Counted from the first letter of the stretch, positions 48,301 through 60,415 are shown. The stretch: 64,000 nucleotides of DNA from Populus alba (GCF_005239225.2 NC_133297.1:4906392-4970391); one strand, 5' to 3'. The notes: a model not told the origin generated them from the sequence alone. Translations and numbers: made by a program.

Positions 48301-49564
48301 AGTGCCAATCAATAATCTTGCTCATGGCAAGGCTGGATTAGTGCTGATACTGCGCATATGTAATTTATTCTTACACGTATGCACTTTTATTTTTTTATAC
48401 TAACTAGAATACCAAAGTCATTCAAAGAAGTCAACAATTTCAAAATCGAACAATTCTCATAACACATCACCCCCACTTCAAATTCTAGACAAAGACAGTG
48501 CTAGCTGGTTGCAGTTGTAAGGATATTGATTCTAGTTCGATAAATTTAGCAATTAGCATATAAAATTAAAAATATTGGTGAATTAATATAGAAGTAAAAA
48601 ATTTCTGTGAAATAAAATTGTTTTATAATATTACGTTTCTGAAAAGCGAGCGACGTGATCAAACTGTATTATTTTTGTTTTAATCAATTAACTGGTTTAA
48701 AAAATAACAAAAAAAATCTTGAAACTAACAAAAACCATAAGGCTAGTAAAAAATTTTATAACTAAATATTTGATTAGCGATGTAGTATATAAAAAAAAAA
48801 ACACTTATTATCCTTTCTTTTTCTCCATTTTCTAATGAATAAATATTTAGGAGCTAAACTTCTCTGGTATAGATGAAATCCACATTGGTTTGCCTCGTAG
48901 CTAGCTCCCCACTCATGTAATTCTATCCGAAAACTAGTAGCTCAAGGAAAACTCAAAACATGATTTAAAAAGTGGATCCTCCTTTTAAAGAACCAGCTGG
49001 GGCCAACGGAAGACAAGGATCGAGACTGGAATATAAAGATCAAAAGGGAGCACCGGTCAAACTATTTTGATGAAAATGTACGTAGTTGGGAAAGACAGGA
49101 CTGGCATGACGGCGTAGGCATCCATAAAGCTGAACGTAACGGCAATGGAAACAGGCTCGTTTGCTTCGTTAGGAGCTCCTATTCAATTCGAAGCGCAGGC
49201 AGGGTTTCCTTCGTTAGGGTTTCATCTGGTGAGTCCAGTCAACTCTGCTACTCTGGGGCAGTGACAGATTTTTGAGAGCACTGAAAATGTAGTCGAATTT
49301 ATGCAGGAGGAGTGTAACATAATCGTTAACATAACATGGAGAACGCAATGCATGTTGCTGCAATGTCCAACATTTGTTGCAGACTTCAAATTCCTGAGAT
49401 TGTTCACGAGACATTGCTTCAAAAAAGAGGATGGTTCTGAGGTTTTTTGCTTAATTAGTTGTTGCAGATTATATATCTATGATCATGCAGTGGTTAGTAG
49501 CGAATGATTTTTAATTAAATTGTATTTGCTTTTTAGAAGAAAGGAGATTAATTATTAAGGGTGA

Positions 49565-49735
49565 GTAAGATTTATTTTTTAAAATATTTTTTATTTAAAA
49601 ATACATTAAAACTATATTTTTTTTATTTTTAAAATTCATCTTTCAAACAGCACATTAGGACTATTTACTAACAATAAAAAAATTAATTAAAAATTAAAAA
49701 AAACGGTTAAACCACGTTTGCAAACAACCCCAATT
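49565..49735 (+). repeat. AT-rich dispersed repeat copy
   Basis: It contains TTATTTAAAAATACATTAAA, the CAGCACATTAGG variant of the CAGCACATCAAAA motif, and the exit CACGTTTGCAAACAACCCC, as expected for the family. Confidence 0.6.
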
Positions 49736-50069
49736 ATAAAATAACTTGTTACCGTCGACGACAGTAAATGTGAAGTAAAATTACACATACGTACGTTCTT
49801 GTACTAGATATGGCCTCGTAAATTCTATTGCCGACGCAAGAAAGGTATATGAATAACGGGTGATTAATAATAAGATAAGCAACAAGGTAGATGGAGTGGA
49901 CGCAGAAAATATATAACTGCCATGATAAAGTTTTAATGCCTGCGTACCTCGTAAAGGGGGCCGAGAGTTTATCTATTTCCACCATTTTTCATATGATATA
50001 ATTTGATGCTCGTTCAATTCAAGGCTCGGGTGTGAATCGAGAACTGATTTGGTGATCTTATCCTTTTAA

Positions 50070-50210
50070 AAAAAAAAAAAAACCTATTTTAGTATTTAAT
50101 AATAATTTTGATGTATTAATATTAAATATTAAAATAAATTAATTTAATATATTTTTAAATAAAAACTATTTTTGAAAAAATATTCTACATCACAATATAA
50201 AAACGAAAAG
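50070..50210 (-). repeat. AT-rich dispersed repeat copy, inverted
   Basis: ATAATTTTGATGTATTAATA followed by TAATATATTTTTAAATAAAA matches the reverse orientation of the family. Confidence 0.5.
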
Positions 50211-50938
50211 AACTCGCTAGTTTCTTTATTTTCTTGGACACTTCTTGTAGGTGCACTTAGATCCATTTCCCCTTTCTCAATTGATACGTATCCTTTTAAA
50301 CGGGAGAGGGTAGGCATTCAATGTGATTAAAACGATGCGTTTCATGTTTGCTCCAATATGTTTATTTAATACTAACACAAGCGGACATTAAAATTTTCAT
50401 GAACCCTCTAATCTCCAGCAAGGTGATGGCAATACCACTCCATTAAATAGTATTATTTAAGCTTATAATAAAATAAAATATCACCTACAATGCTATTGTA
50501 TATTTTAATCCTGCATAAAAATTCACTCGAAAACACCACTAAACCATAATTAAGTCAGCTCATAGACTGGCATTCGCAGTTAAAAATGTACATGCCACCA
50601 TATTTTGAGCAAAAACTACAGCCTAACCCTCAATGGCAGCACTACTTATAGCCAATCAGCAACCATTGTTTTCAGTGCTTATATTTAAGTAACTAATTAA
50701 TTATATAATCACAGAAACTAATGCCACCCATAACTGGCATGACACCATAACCAAGTCAGCTCATGAACTAAAATAATTAAAAAGCCTGCCTCTAGGCAGC
50801 ATAAATGCATTAACCTCCGTACCTTCACATTAGTCAAGCCAGCATGTGTATCCATGTGTCCATCGTTGCATGAAAAACTCCACTCTTACCTCACCCTTTA
50901 AAATTCCTCCACTCTCTCTGCCATCTTGCACCCCTCAC

Positions 50939-50960
50939 AGAGAGAGAGAGAGAGAGAGAG
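50939..50960. repeat. GA microsatellite in the GATA-factor leader
   Basis: Eleven AG units lie about 130 bp upstream of the ATG at 51090. GA/CT tracts in leaders are common in plants and can bind BPC-type factors; that role is only a possibility here. Confidence 0.85.
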
Positions 50961-51089
50961 CAGACCATCTTCAGTTTTCTCTGGCTAATCTCTCTTCTGG
51001 GTTTCTCTCTTCCTCGCCTGTCTTTCTTCTCCGAAAGGAAAGAGCTAGAGGGAGAGAAAATTAAGCCCGCGTAAATAGAAACACCAAAA

Positions 51090-51955
51090 ATGGATGTACA
51101 TGGAGGATTGTCTACCACCACTGCACCTGATTATTTCCACATTGATGACCTTTTAGACTTCTCTAATGACGACCTCTTAGACTTCTCTAATGACGACCTC
51201 CTCTCCTCACCCTCCTCCTCCATCGACCACCACCACCTTCCTCCACCCGAAACCTCCTCCATTCATCACCACCACTTCCCCTCCTCCACCTATATTAATA
51301 ATCCTTCTTCTCTCTCCACTGACTTCACTGACCATCTCTCTGTCCCAGTAGGCCACTCCTCGTCCCTTTTTTTATTAAACTTGTGTAACAGTATAATTTT
51401 ACTGAAATGTCTTTATAATTATCTCTGTTTTTTTTTTTTTTTGCGCAGACCGATGACGTGGCAGAGCTAGAGTGGCTATCGCAATTCGTGGAGGACTCGT
51501 TCTCCGACTTTCCGAGCATCATTAATATCCCCACCGACACGTCGTTTTGCAACAAATCTCGCAGCAAACGCTCACGAGCCAACACCACTGCGACTTCCTC
51601 CTCGCCGGAGCTCGAAACTGCGGTGACCAGCAAATCGAGATTGAAGAAGGAAAACAACGGAGAGCCGCATTCTCCGGCGGAGGAGGGGACAGTGCGGAGG
51701 TGCACGCACTGCGCGTCGGAGAAGACTCCTCAGTGGAGGACGGGTCCGCTGGGTCCAAAAACGCTATGCAATGCCTGTGGAGTCAGGTATAAGTCGGGTC
51801 GACTTGTTCCAGAATACCGACCCGCAGCGAGTCCGACTTTTGTCTTGACCCGGCATTCGAATTCGCACCGTAAAGTTTTGGAGCTCCGAAGACAGAAAGA
51901 GATGACGGTGAGGCGGCAGCAGCAGCACGGTTACCAAGGCTATGAAGTTTGCTAA
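51090..51955 (+). CDS. GATA zinc-finger transcription factor, subfamily A (GATA2/4-like)
   Basis: Two exons, 51090-51347 and 51449-51955, flank a 101-bp GT-AG intron and encode 254 residues. The single GATA zinc finger is C171-x2-C174-x18-C193-x2-C196 with the plant core [16 protein letters not shown] and [14 protein letters not shown], followed by the [11 protein letters not shown] tail typical of subfamily A. The N-terminus is acidic and rich in D, S and H ([11 protein letters not shown]), a probable activation region, and [14 protein letters not shown] after the intron is another subgroup-conserved motif. A basic stretch KSRSKRSR around residues 122-129 may act as a nuclear signal. Such factors bind WGATAR sites and act in light and brassinosteroid responses; the exact ortholog is not decidable by eye. 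A 24-bp exact-in-frame duplication (51147-51170 and 51171-51194) doubles DLLDFSND. Confidence 0.94.
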
Positions 51956-52424
51956 CGTGTCATGATCTCAGTGGCTTGAAATCTGTAGGGCAGTAACTGC
52001 TGGTTAATTTATCAAGCTCCTTTTTATTGTTAAAAGAATTGAAAAAGAAAATACTCTAGTGTTGTTAGTTGTTAGTAATTGAATCTTGAACTTAATTATT
52101 TCTAACATAATTTTGGTTTTAAAGTTTCAACTGTTATTTATGATGGCAGCTCTCCTCGGACGGAAATGGATTTGCTCTGCAAGTGATCGATTCCAATACA
52201 AGAACCTTAACAGTCACAATAAAGAAAGTTGGTATAAAAATTGATGGAGTTGTTAAAAACTCTTTGATTTTATTTTTTATTTTTTCTTAAGCTGCTATGA
52301 GTTGGAAAGTGTTAAGAGCTGAACTTTAACAATTGAAACACCTACAGAGTAAATCAGCTAGAAGGGTTAAGGATATGCTCATGACTGAATGAAAGTCTAG
52401 TAAGTATGAATAATAGCGACATGT

Positions 52425-52600
52425 TTAGAAACATGGTTAAAATTATATTTTTTAAAATTTTTAAAATAATAATTATTTTTATATCATTTTAAGATATTGA
52501 TTTTAAAAATAATTTAAAAAATAAAAAATATTATTTTTATATATTTTTAATGAAAAACATTTTAAACCATTACTGTTATTACAATTTTAAATAGATCCTA
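52425..52600 (-). repeat. AT-rich dispersed repeat copy, inverted
   Basis: TGTTTAGAAACATGGTTAAA and then TATCATTTTAAGATATTGAT followed by an A/T-rich arm ending in TTTTAAACCATTACTG are the family motifs in diverged form. Confidence 0.5.
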
Positions 52601-53139
52601 ATAATTGCTTAAAAAATTTAGTTCAAGAATAATCAAATAATTTTTTTGAGAAAATAATATTACTTACATTGGATTATTGCTATCTGTATAGCTTTGAATT
52701 CATTTCAATGCATTCATTCAAGATCAATAGTTTTTCATTTTTCATTTGTAGTTTTTAATTACTTGAAAACAAGAGTATATAGTGACATCAAGCCATTACA
52801 AGTTGCTATAGTTATAGGTTTTTGTCTTTGTAATTACGTAGCGAGTAGATCAAGTTTGATTATGAAGCAACTGTGTTCAGGGGTAAGAGATGTGGTGGTT
52901 TTTTTTTTTTTTTAGATACAACTCTTTTAAAGTATAAATAGCATCTCTAAAAGCTAAAAAATACATGTTTTTTTGTGTGAACCCACCCAAAAAAGCTAAA
53001 GCCACCTTCAAATCAAATACCCTCACCATATATTTGAGTGTAGTTTCTATTCTCAAGTACATTAGCTTGTCTGGAAGTTTAGTTGGTCTATAAGATCTCA
53101 TCTAGTATATATTAGCTTGTCTAAAATTTAATATATAAT

Positions 53140-53310
53140 AGTTATTTTTCAAAGTGTTTTTTCTTGGAAATATATTAAAATAATATATTTTTTTATTTTT
53201 AAAAAATTAATTTTAATATCAGCATATCAAAACAATTTAAAAATATAAAAATTAATTTAAAGTAAAATAACTCTTAAAAAAATCATTTAAAAAAAACACT
53301 CCAAACACAA
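53140..53310 (+). repeat. AT-rich dispersed repeat copy, well preserved
   Basis: TTTTTCAAAGTGTTTTTTCT, TATATTAAAATAATATATTT, ATATCAGCATATCAAAACAA and the exit AAAACACTCCAAACAC follow one another in the family order. This is the best-preserved copy in the window. Confidence 0.7.
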
Positions 53311-54287
53311 AAATAAATAATTTCGTAGTCTATCTATATAAGATCTCAGCCAGTATATGAACAGTCAAAATAGACCAAAACCAACATGTGTCTTACATTA
53401 GAGCAGGAAACCTGTTTTGAGAGGGTGGTTGTCAGAGGGTAGAAGGGAAATATGCTTGCATGAGTTAATTAACAACAACTGCATCTCATTTATGCCCGTC
53501 CATGTTTTTCAATAACAGTAATAGTGTGATGCAAATATTTTGATTCTGGAGGACAGAAATTCCAAATTTCCCATGCCCTTTAGGATAGGCAACCTTAAGA
53601 AGCTCTCCAACCAGAAAAATAAATTACGAAGAACAAGAACATGTCTAAAAACAAAGACATGAAATTGATTATTTTTCTGTATTAATACATGCTTGAAACA
53701 TCAATCATGCCGCAATATGATTATTTAATATAAAAAACATGATTTTATTTATGAGAATTTTCTTAAAAAAATGAAAGTGGCAGGTTGATTAAAACATTTT
53801 TAACCATCTTGCTGACAGATTTCTTCCACACGCATGGTATTCAAAAGTAAAAGCGTGCCTAACATGTCTGAGATGTTTTATACACTTTTTCTCCCACATA
53901 AAAATATAATTTTTATAACAGATCTGGGTTTTCAGACTACAAAATACACTAACATAAATATTGAAGCCTGGTAAGAAAGCCTGCCGAAGCATCGCACCTG
54001 ATATTATTGGACCGGTAGCAAGTTGAAACATCCACCGGAATGTTCAGGTACGAAGTAGTATATCCATTCACAATGGAATTCTTTCACGTCTGTATTCATT
54101 CAATGTATATACTGAAATAATTCCCGGCCGATGAAAGATGTGTCATCGACAGTGCTTTTGCTTCTAACAAAAAGCAGAATCAAAACTCAAAAATCTCAAG
54201 AAGTGATGCATGGAAGATACGTGATTGTGAATTGTGATGTTAAAACTCCAATACATTGCAAACAAAGACAGCGAGCAAATAGCATTC

Positions 54288-57200
54288 TCAAACTGAGATT
54301 CTATAGTTACTGATTTTTGTGATCATCTTGGACAAAGCATTCCTTTCTTGCTTTGTCTCAGAAGCTAAGCTGGAAACCTGCAAGCCAGATCATCCATTAA
54401 AAACAAATTTAATAGCTTAGATTTAAAAATAAATAAGTAAAAAGGAAAAGAAAAGTGTAAGCCAAATCAACTTGCAGTTTTATTTATACCAGCTTGAGAA
54501 GCTATAGTGTTGTTGAATAAAAAAAAAATACTATCACAATACAAAATTATATTAAAAAAATATATACATCAAATGTTTTTATGATGAACGATCTTGTATA
54601 TTTTTTATGAGCTTTAAACTATTTATGCACTTGTAAATTACGAAAATTTTAAAATCTAGTATAATAATTTTCACAAATAACTTGACTAATTAAAACATCA
54701 CATTAAATATCATTTACTACACTACGCATATTACTAAATTTATGTTGGGCCTATACATTTAGAGTTTGATATGAATAAAATCTTAACTGTAGTTAAAGAT
54801 TGCAAGTTGATAATTTTTTTTAAAAAAAAATTAGTTAAAATGAAGGGTAATTACTAATTAGTCATTCCATAAAAGTATGGAGTAGGATTTAACAACTGCT
54901 GGAGTCAAAACAAAACCAACGTTTTCATTTAGTAGTTTGTTTTCAGGATGGCATTTATTCTATTAGAGTATTTAAATTAGATCTACTCCTTAAGGCCCAA
55001 ATAGGTTTTACCTGGAATTCTAAAATCTTGCCTGCTAGCGGTACTGCAATGGAGTAATATGTAAGAAAAATCTGTATAGACGGGAAACTTAGGGTAATGC
55101 ATTTGCACATAAATGCATCGTCACTTATCCCATGATGTTATAACATATTTATGTGCAAATGCATACCTAACAGATTTTTCTTGCATTTTAACTTCACTGC
55201 AGCGTATAAGAATATGAGTTCAGCAAGATTGTTTTCTTTTTCAATCAAATTAAGATATAAACCATGATAAATTACAAACGCACAAGCCCTCCCCTATTAT
55301 GTATGCAAGCCAACAGCAACAAGAGGGAGACCATTTCTGGAGGTAAGACCTCTATGAAAGGCTCTTTTTCCCATAGCAGCAACAACAGAACACCAAGCAT
55401 GAGTTTTGTATACCCTTTTCAAATCTTGATAGAATATATATATACATGTGGAAAGCATGTCTATAGTTATTATCTGAAATACTTACTTGTGACTGAAATC
55501 TAGATGCATCTGCTCTAGGCAACTCCCCAAGAATATCCCTCAAACCTGATGCAACAAGCATATTTGAATTAACAAGTGTTTTATCCGTCCAGCATTTTTG
55601 CTTAATGACAGCACTAAGGGGGCTGTGGCATTTACATACCCGTAGCTTGTCTTTCAATCTTGTAAGCTGAGCAAATTACACCTTGGATCTGCTTCCCTGC
55701 TTGCCTGTAACAATAAAGAACAAAGTTTCCACAGGATAGATCAGCCAGATGGAAAATTTCCCTTCCACACTTTTCAAAAGTGAACATCAGAAACCCTTTC
55801 TCTGTAATCACAAACCTGAGCTTCGTCCTTCCCCTAATCAATTCTTCTTCAGCTAACGATGCCCTCCTCTGAAAATCAGTAACTGTATGTCACAAGATAC
55901 TAGTTGAAGAGGATAACTTGGAATAGCAGCAGACAGATTGAGATGAGGAATTCATTATCTGTCCCCACCCCTATTCTCAACTCTTTTCCCATCCTCATCC
56001 TGTACTTTGTCCCCAGCAGGTACAGGGGCAAAGACTGGAATTCCTCACCAACATAAATCTAATAACTAATTAATTCTTAAAACTTCAACCGTCAACTAGC
56101 ACCCCCAAAGAGAGACCACGTTAATTTTCCCCTATGTACTGTATCCCATCAGAGCCCATTCCCAACACCAAACCCTATCGGGAGTAATCTTGTCCTCTAT
56201 CTCTCCTGGCAGGGCAAAGAATTTCCCTCAAATCTGTTTAAATCGCAGGAACACTGTTGAGATGGAGCATCTTTCCATTCCTGCTGATATTTCGACATGA
56301 TTGCAAATACTAATGCATTATCTTAATGTATGCACATGTATTTGGTATAATGACATCTTCCATACAGATTAATGACAGATCTGTTGGTATATAAAACTTC
56401 TTCAGCAGTTTGTTTTTCTGTCAAAATGTGTTCTTCGTTCGTCTTTTCTTATTGAAGTGGGGAGGTTGCAACAGATAAAAATACGTATATTTGGCTCCTG
56501 TCAAATTTTCACTGAGGCATACAATGCATCACAAATTCATGATGCGATGGAATGTAAATTCCATTTTCTCCATTAAATCACATCCCTTGTCCTGGCATGT
56601 TAACTTGCAGGCTTCATGTTACATGTAATTATAGTTCATAAGTGGAGCCCTCACTTGCATGAACAGCCACTAAATAAATGTACGAGTGCATAGTTGATGT
56701 CACCATCCATTGTTTGTTCTTAAAAATTAAAATGAAAAGAATGTTGAGAGGGGGATATTTTTGAACTAAGGAAAAATCTCACAGGAAACAGCTATCTGCT
56801 TTTAGAGTTCAGACACGATGGAACCAAAAAGATTAAAAGAAAAAAAAAGGCACTTTGAACACAAAATTGATAACATATCATGAAAAATTGATAGGTGAGG
56901 GAAAGATTACCTTCAAATTCTCACTTTCAGCCTTCAGGAGGCTAATTGACTGTTGCAATTCCTTTACTTTAGCATCAGCTTGGGAAAGCAAGGCCTGCAG
57001 CAAGAAATAGGGTTGCAAGTAAAGTTCTGTTCAGTACAGACATGTTTACTGCACTCACCACAACTGCTTACACATTAGGATGGTGCTTCTGCACTTGTAG
57101 AGTTGTAAACATAACGGATAGCAAGTTGAATTATTGGATCAAAGGTATATCAGAATAGTAATCAGTAAAGAAATATTGACTGGAGTGATAAAGTCAACCA

Positions 57201-58632
57201 AACTACATGTCCCATCATCAATAAGGGAATTTGAAAAACATTGTGTAAGATGCAGTGAACTCCATTTTGTAGCATAGCATTAATGGTTCACATAATACAA
57301 ACATTGGTAGTTTTAGTTACATTTGCAGGGAGATGTCTACTCAAGCCTAGTATCGTTTACATGGAGCTGACACATATCCTATACAAGTGTGCATGTACAT
57401 GTTCAAGAGTTACAAGTTCACAATGGACGAACTGAGATCCAGGTGACTCGTGACCATCTTAGCAACCTTTAGAGTTTAAGTCCTCACGTTAGCAGGTTTG
57501 CCATCTGCCAGTGAAGGGGTGCAGAGAAACCCCATTACAACAGGTTACTAAACAAAGAAGTTCTTATTGAAGGAGCACGATGGGAGTTAATTAGGCTATT
57601 TAGAGCCTAATTGGTTGCCTTTTTTGTTACATGCCTACTAACAGGGACAGAAAAAAGAAAAAAAAGGCGAGGGGTCTTATGCTCACCTCTTCACTCGTAA
57701 AAAGACGCAAGGTCTTGTAGTACAAAATTTGTCTTGGTCCTGCATGGCATGAATTGTAGCAATAACCATCAGAGTGAGAGAACCAGCAAGTTTCGGAGAC
57801 AATCAGAGAAAAAAACAGACTGCTTCTTGTATGTTCTTGAACCTAATCATGCTTTGACACTAAATTACAAATCAGAAACATTATCTAACTTCAAAGTTTC
57901 AGTACATTTCACATTCAATCTTAGTCAGCTTTGTTCCAGCTCCTTACACAACAAATTAACAACTCATTGCATTCTATGGCAGATATCTCTCTGACTCATT
58001 TAGCAAATAATTTGAGGATCGTACTTTTAAGAGCCACAAGTCCCAATCCAACAGCAACAGCGCTCGTAATCAACGGATGCGAAGCTGCAACATTAATCCC
58101 CTCTGCCAAAAAAGAAATTCACCAAACTTTAAAACCTCAATAAATAAATAAAAATCCTGAACTCCAATTACAACGTGAACGGTGAATTCTTTCATACCTT
58201 TAACCTTGCCAAATAATTTACCCTCGTAAACACCAATCTCTGACTTAACATGTTGCAAGGAATCATACAATTAATTCACAATCAAGTAAAAAATGCGTAT
58301 AAATTTATATATATAATGTACATTTATGAGTGCAAATTTTATGAATGAAATAATGAGCTTACAATCGTTTGGCTGAAATGAGCTTGAGAAGTCGAGGTGA
58401 TTTCAGAAAAGCGAGATTTTGAAGCTTCGATGGAAGTGTCAAGGGAGGCTTGAATGTTTTTTTGGTAAATAAGAGCTTGTTGCATTGCGTTATCGATCCA
58501 TGGCGCGGTTTCTTCTGCTGGCTTCGATTTTATTATCGAAGTCAAGTAAGTTTCTGCTGGTAGTGGTGGAGGTGGTGGCCGCTGGGTGCTAGGCTTCTCC
58601 TGCGGTGATGGTGATTCTACGTCTATCGCCAT
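54288..58632 (-). CDS. RHIP1: RHIP1-like coiled-coil membrane protein (RGS1-HXK1-interacting protein 1)
   Basis: Nine minus-strand exons (58363-58632, 58198-58243, 58025-58102, 57687-57739, 56911-56994, 55816-55868, 55640-55704, 55487-55545, 54288-54377) keep phase throughout and encode 265 residues. The N-terminus is proline-rich (RPPPPPLPAETYLTSIIKSK) and continues with APWIDNAMQQALIYQKNIQ. A hydrophobic segment near residues 116-130 (LITSAVAVGLGLVAL) is followed by KRPRQILYYKTLRLF and a long coiled-coil region (ADAKVKELQQSISLLKAESENLK, shown in parts). The end is KMITKISNYRISV. The layout and C-terminus fit RHIP1, a small plant protein reported to bridge the glucose sensor HXK1 and the regulator RGS1; I name it from memory of the family. 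Exon 2 starts at the first usable AG (58245-58244). The seven codons just upstream look coding but have no AG before them; see the findings. Confidence 0.78.
55035..55207. repeat. Foldback (inverted repeat) inside the last RHIP1-like intron
   Basis: Two perfectly complementary 18-bp arms, ATGCATTTGCACATAAAT at 55097-55114 and its reverse complement at 55147-55164, enclose a 32-nt loop. A second perfect pair of at least 13 bp (AAGAAAAATCTGT at 55063-55075 with 55170-55182) lies outside it, and weaker pairing continues outward (TACTGCAATGGAG with CTTCACTGCAGCG). The whole looks like a small MITE or another foldback element; it sits within the intron 54378-55486. Confidence 0.75.
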
Positions 58633-58877
58633 TTTGGGAGCTATGGTTGGCTTCGATCAAACACGATGTTCTGAGTTTATATTATCGATTCGCTAGCGTT
58701 AGTGGTGCTATGGGCCTGGATGACCCGCCCTCGTTTTTATTCGGGTCTAGATGATATGTTGGGCCGTAAATTAGTTCGTGAGCCCGTGAACGACCATTTT
58801 TTGCTCATCTGCACGGACCAGACTAAAATTCAGATTTTTTTCATAGATTCACCTGTACTACACCGTGGATCAGGATC

Positions 58878-58903
58878 ATATATATATATATATATATATA
58901 TAT
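58878..58903. repeat. TA dinucleotide microsatellite
   Basis: About thirteen TA units. Confidence 0.9.
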
Positions 58904-59209
58904 TCAAACATTTCTAATATATTTTCTAATAATAATAAAATTAAACTAGGAAAGGGTAGATTTAATATAATCTAATTGATTTGATGGGTTTAAATACAAA
59001 TTAAACAATTAATAAAAATATAATTTGATTTTAAAAAAATTAATATGTATTCTTTTTTTTTTAATACAAAGATAGTAACATATTTTATCAACCCAGGTTA
59101 ATTTTAGTTAATTTTTTAAATTCACAATATATATCATGAGACAATGATAGCCTTGTATAGAGTATATGCAAAACAATTTATGAAGTCTAATTTTCATCCA
59201 ACTTAGTAT

Positions 59210-59640
59210 TTACAAATGAAATTGAAAAAAAAATCAATTAAAAAGGAATATGAATGAAAATAAAAATAAAAAATAGACTACAGAACATCAAAAATATTTA
59301 AATTTGAGGGTTAAATTAAAAAAAAAAAAACACAAATTTTGATTGAATGATGAAATTAAAAACCAATTAAACTTCAACAAAAGGGAAAAAAACAAGTGCT
59401 AAATTGAAAAAAGTAAAACAATATAAACTTTAACCAATGATAGATTGAAAATCAATAAAATTTTAACAAAAAAGTAAAAAACAAAAATCACAAATCTAAG
59501 GGACAATAACAAAATTAAAAATAATAATGCATGAAATTTTTTAAAAAACTAAATTGAAAAAAAAAAAACTTATATAAAAGAACTAAAAATAAAAACAAAT
59601 AATAAAAAGCACAAGGATTGAAATTGAAATGCTGGAAAAC
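59210..59640. repeat. A-rich degenerate repeat built on AAATTGAAA
   Basis: The plus strand shows loosely spaced variants of a TTAAATTGAAAA-type motif (GAAATTGAAAAA, GTTAAATTAAAAA, ATGAAATTAAAAA, CTAAATTGAAAAA, AAAATTAAAAA, CTAAATTGAAAAA, TTGAAATTGAAAT) separated by 20-50 bp. The plus strand is almost free of C. I see no reading frame of interest. Confidence 0.5.
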
Positions 59641-60415
59641 AAGGAGAGACGTGTACATTCCTTGGAAGAGAGTTAAAAGAAAAAAAAATAATAATAATTG
59701 GCTACAAACCATCCATTATTCACCTTAACAAGCTACATCATTAAAAAAAAACACGATGACGCTTTTAAAAACATTGTGAAAAAGCATGTTTGGTCATAGG
59801 AATTCCTGAAAAAAATCAAAATACACTCACCACCAAAATATCTATTTTTTTCATAAAAAAATAATATTAATTTCACTATAATAATTCACAATAAAAAATT
59901 TATAGTACTACAATAAAAAAAAAATCATACCCTATATATTTTTTCTATTAATTTTTATCTTCAGACAAAAAATACTGCTTTTAGATTTTTCTTAACATAA
60001 AAAGTAGACACCAATCATAGCTCACAAATTTTTTTAAAAACCCATTTTTTAAAGTTTTGAAAATCTCACCAATTCGATTTTTTGTATTTTCTGAAACAAA
60101 AATTATATCAACGTAGCCCCTCCTATAAAAGAAAGAGAGAAACCCCAATCATATTTATTTGCGACGTGGCATGTAAACAACTCGACATATTCATCCCTAC
60201 CTACACCCAATGGTGATCAGCGCGTAACCCAGACAAACACCACACTTGTCTCTCACTTTAAAATATTCCGCTCGACACGAAAAAAAACCCCCTTTCCCTC
60301 ATAAATTCTCAGTGTAAATCTTCAAAATCACCGACATCTTGCTTTCTCTCTTACTGCAAAACCAAAAAAACTAAATAAAACCCTAATTTATCTTTCACTC
60401 ACCGAGTCACTCGCC

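Larger units (their letters stand above)
45347..51089. other. CCT1 3' region and intergenic spacer
   Basis: The first 300 bp or so are the CCT1 3' UTR. A minus-strand ORF at 45591-46085 (164 codons, no known motif) overlaps it. Two CACGTG G-boxes lie at 46183-46188 and 46217-46222. A plus-strand ORF at 47583-48002 (139 codons) has no recognisable domain and contains a lysine run encoded by poly(A). Two dispersed-repeat copies lie at about 49565-49735 and 50070-50210. The last 250 bp are the GATA gene promoter and leader, with a GA run at 50939-50960. Confidence 0.45.
51956..54287. other. Spacer between convergent GATA and RHIP1-like genes
   Basis: It contains the GATA gene 3' UTR (first 200-300 bp), two dispersed-repeat copies at about 52425-52600 and 53140-53310, and a poly(T) run at 52899-52914. 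No gene was recognised. Confidence 0.5.
58633..60415. promoter_or_regulatory. Divergent spacer between RHIP1-like and NOT1 genes
   Basis: Next to RHIP1, TGGGCC motifs lie at about 58709-58714 and 58760-58765. Next to NOT1, the probable leader contains AAACCCTAA (about 60378-60386), a telo-box. In between are a TA microsatellite (58878-58903) and very A-rich DNA (about 59000-60100). Confidence 0.55.

Noticed and set aside
51325..51705. Minus-strand ORFs overlapping the GATA gene
   Set aside because: They are mirror frames of the well-supported GATA exon.
55097..55117. miR530-like sequence in the foldback arm
   Set aside because: Only the first eleven bases match the remembered mature sequence; the rest differs, so I do not call a microRNA gene.
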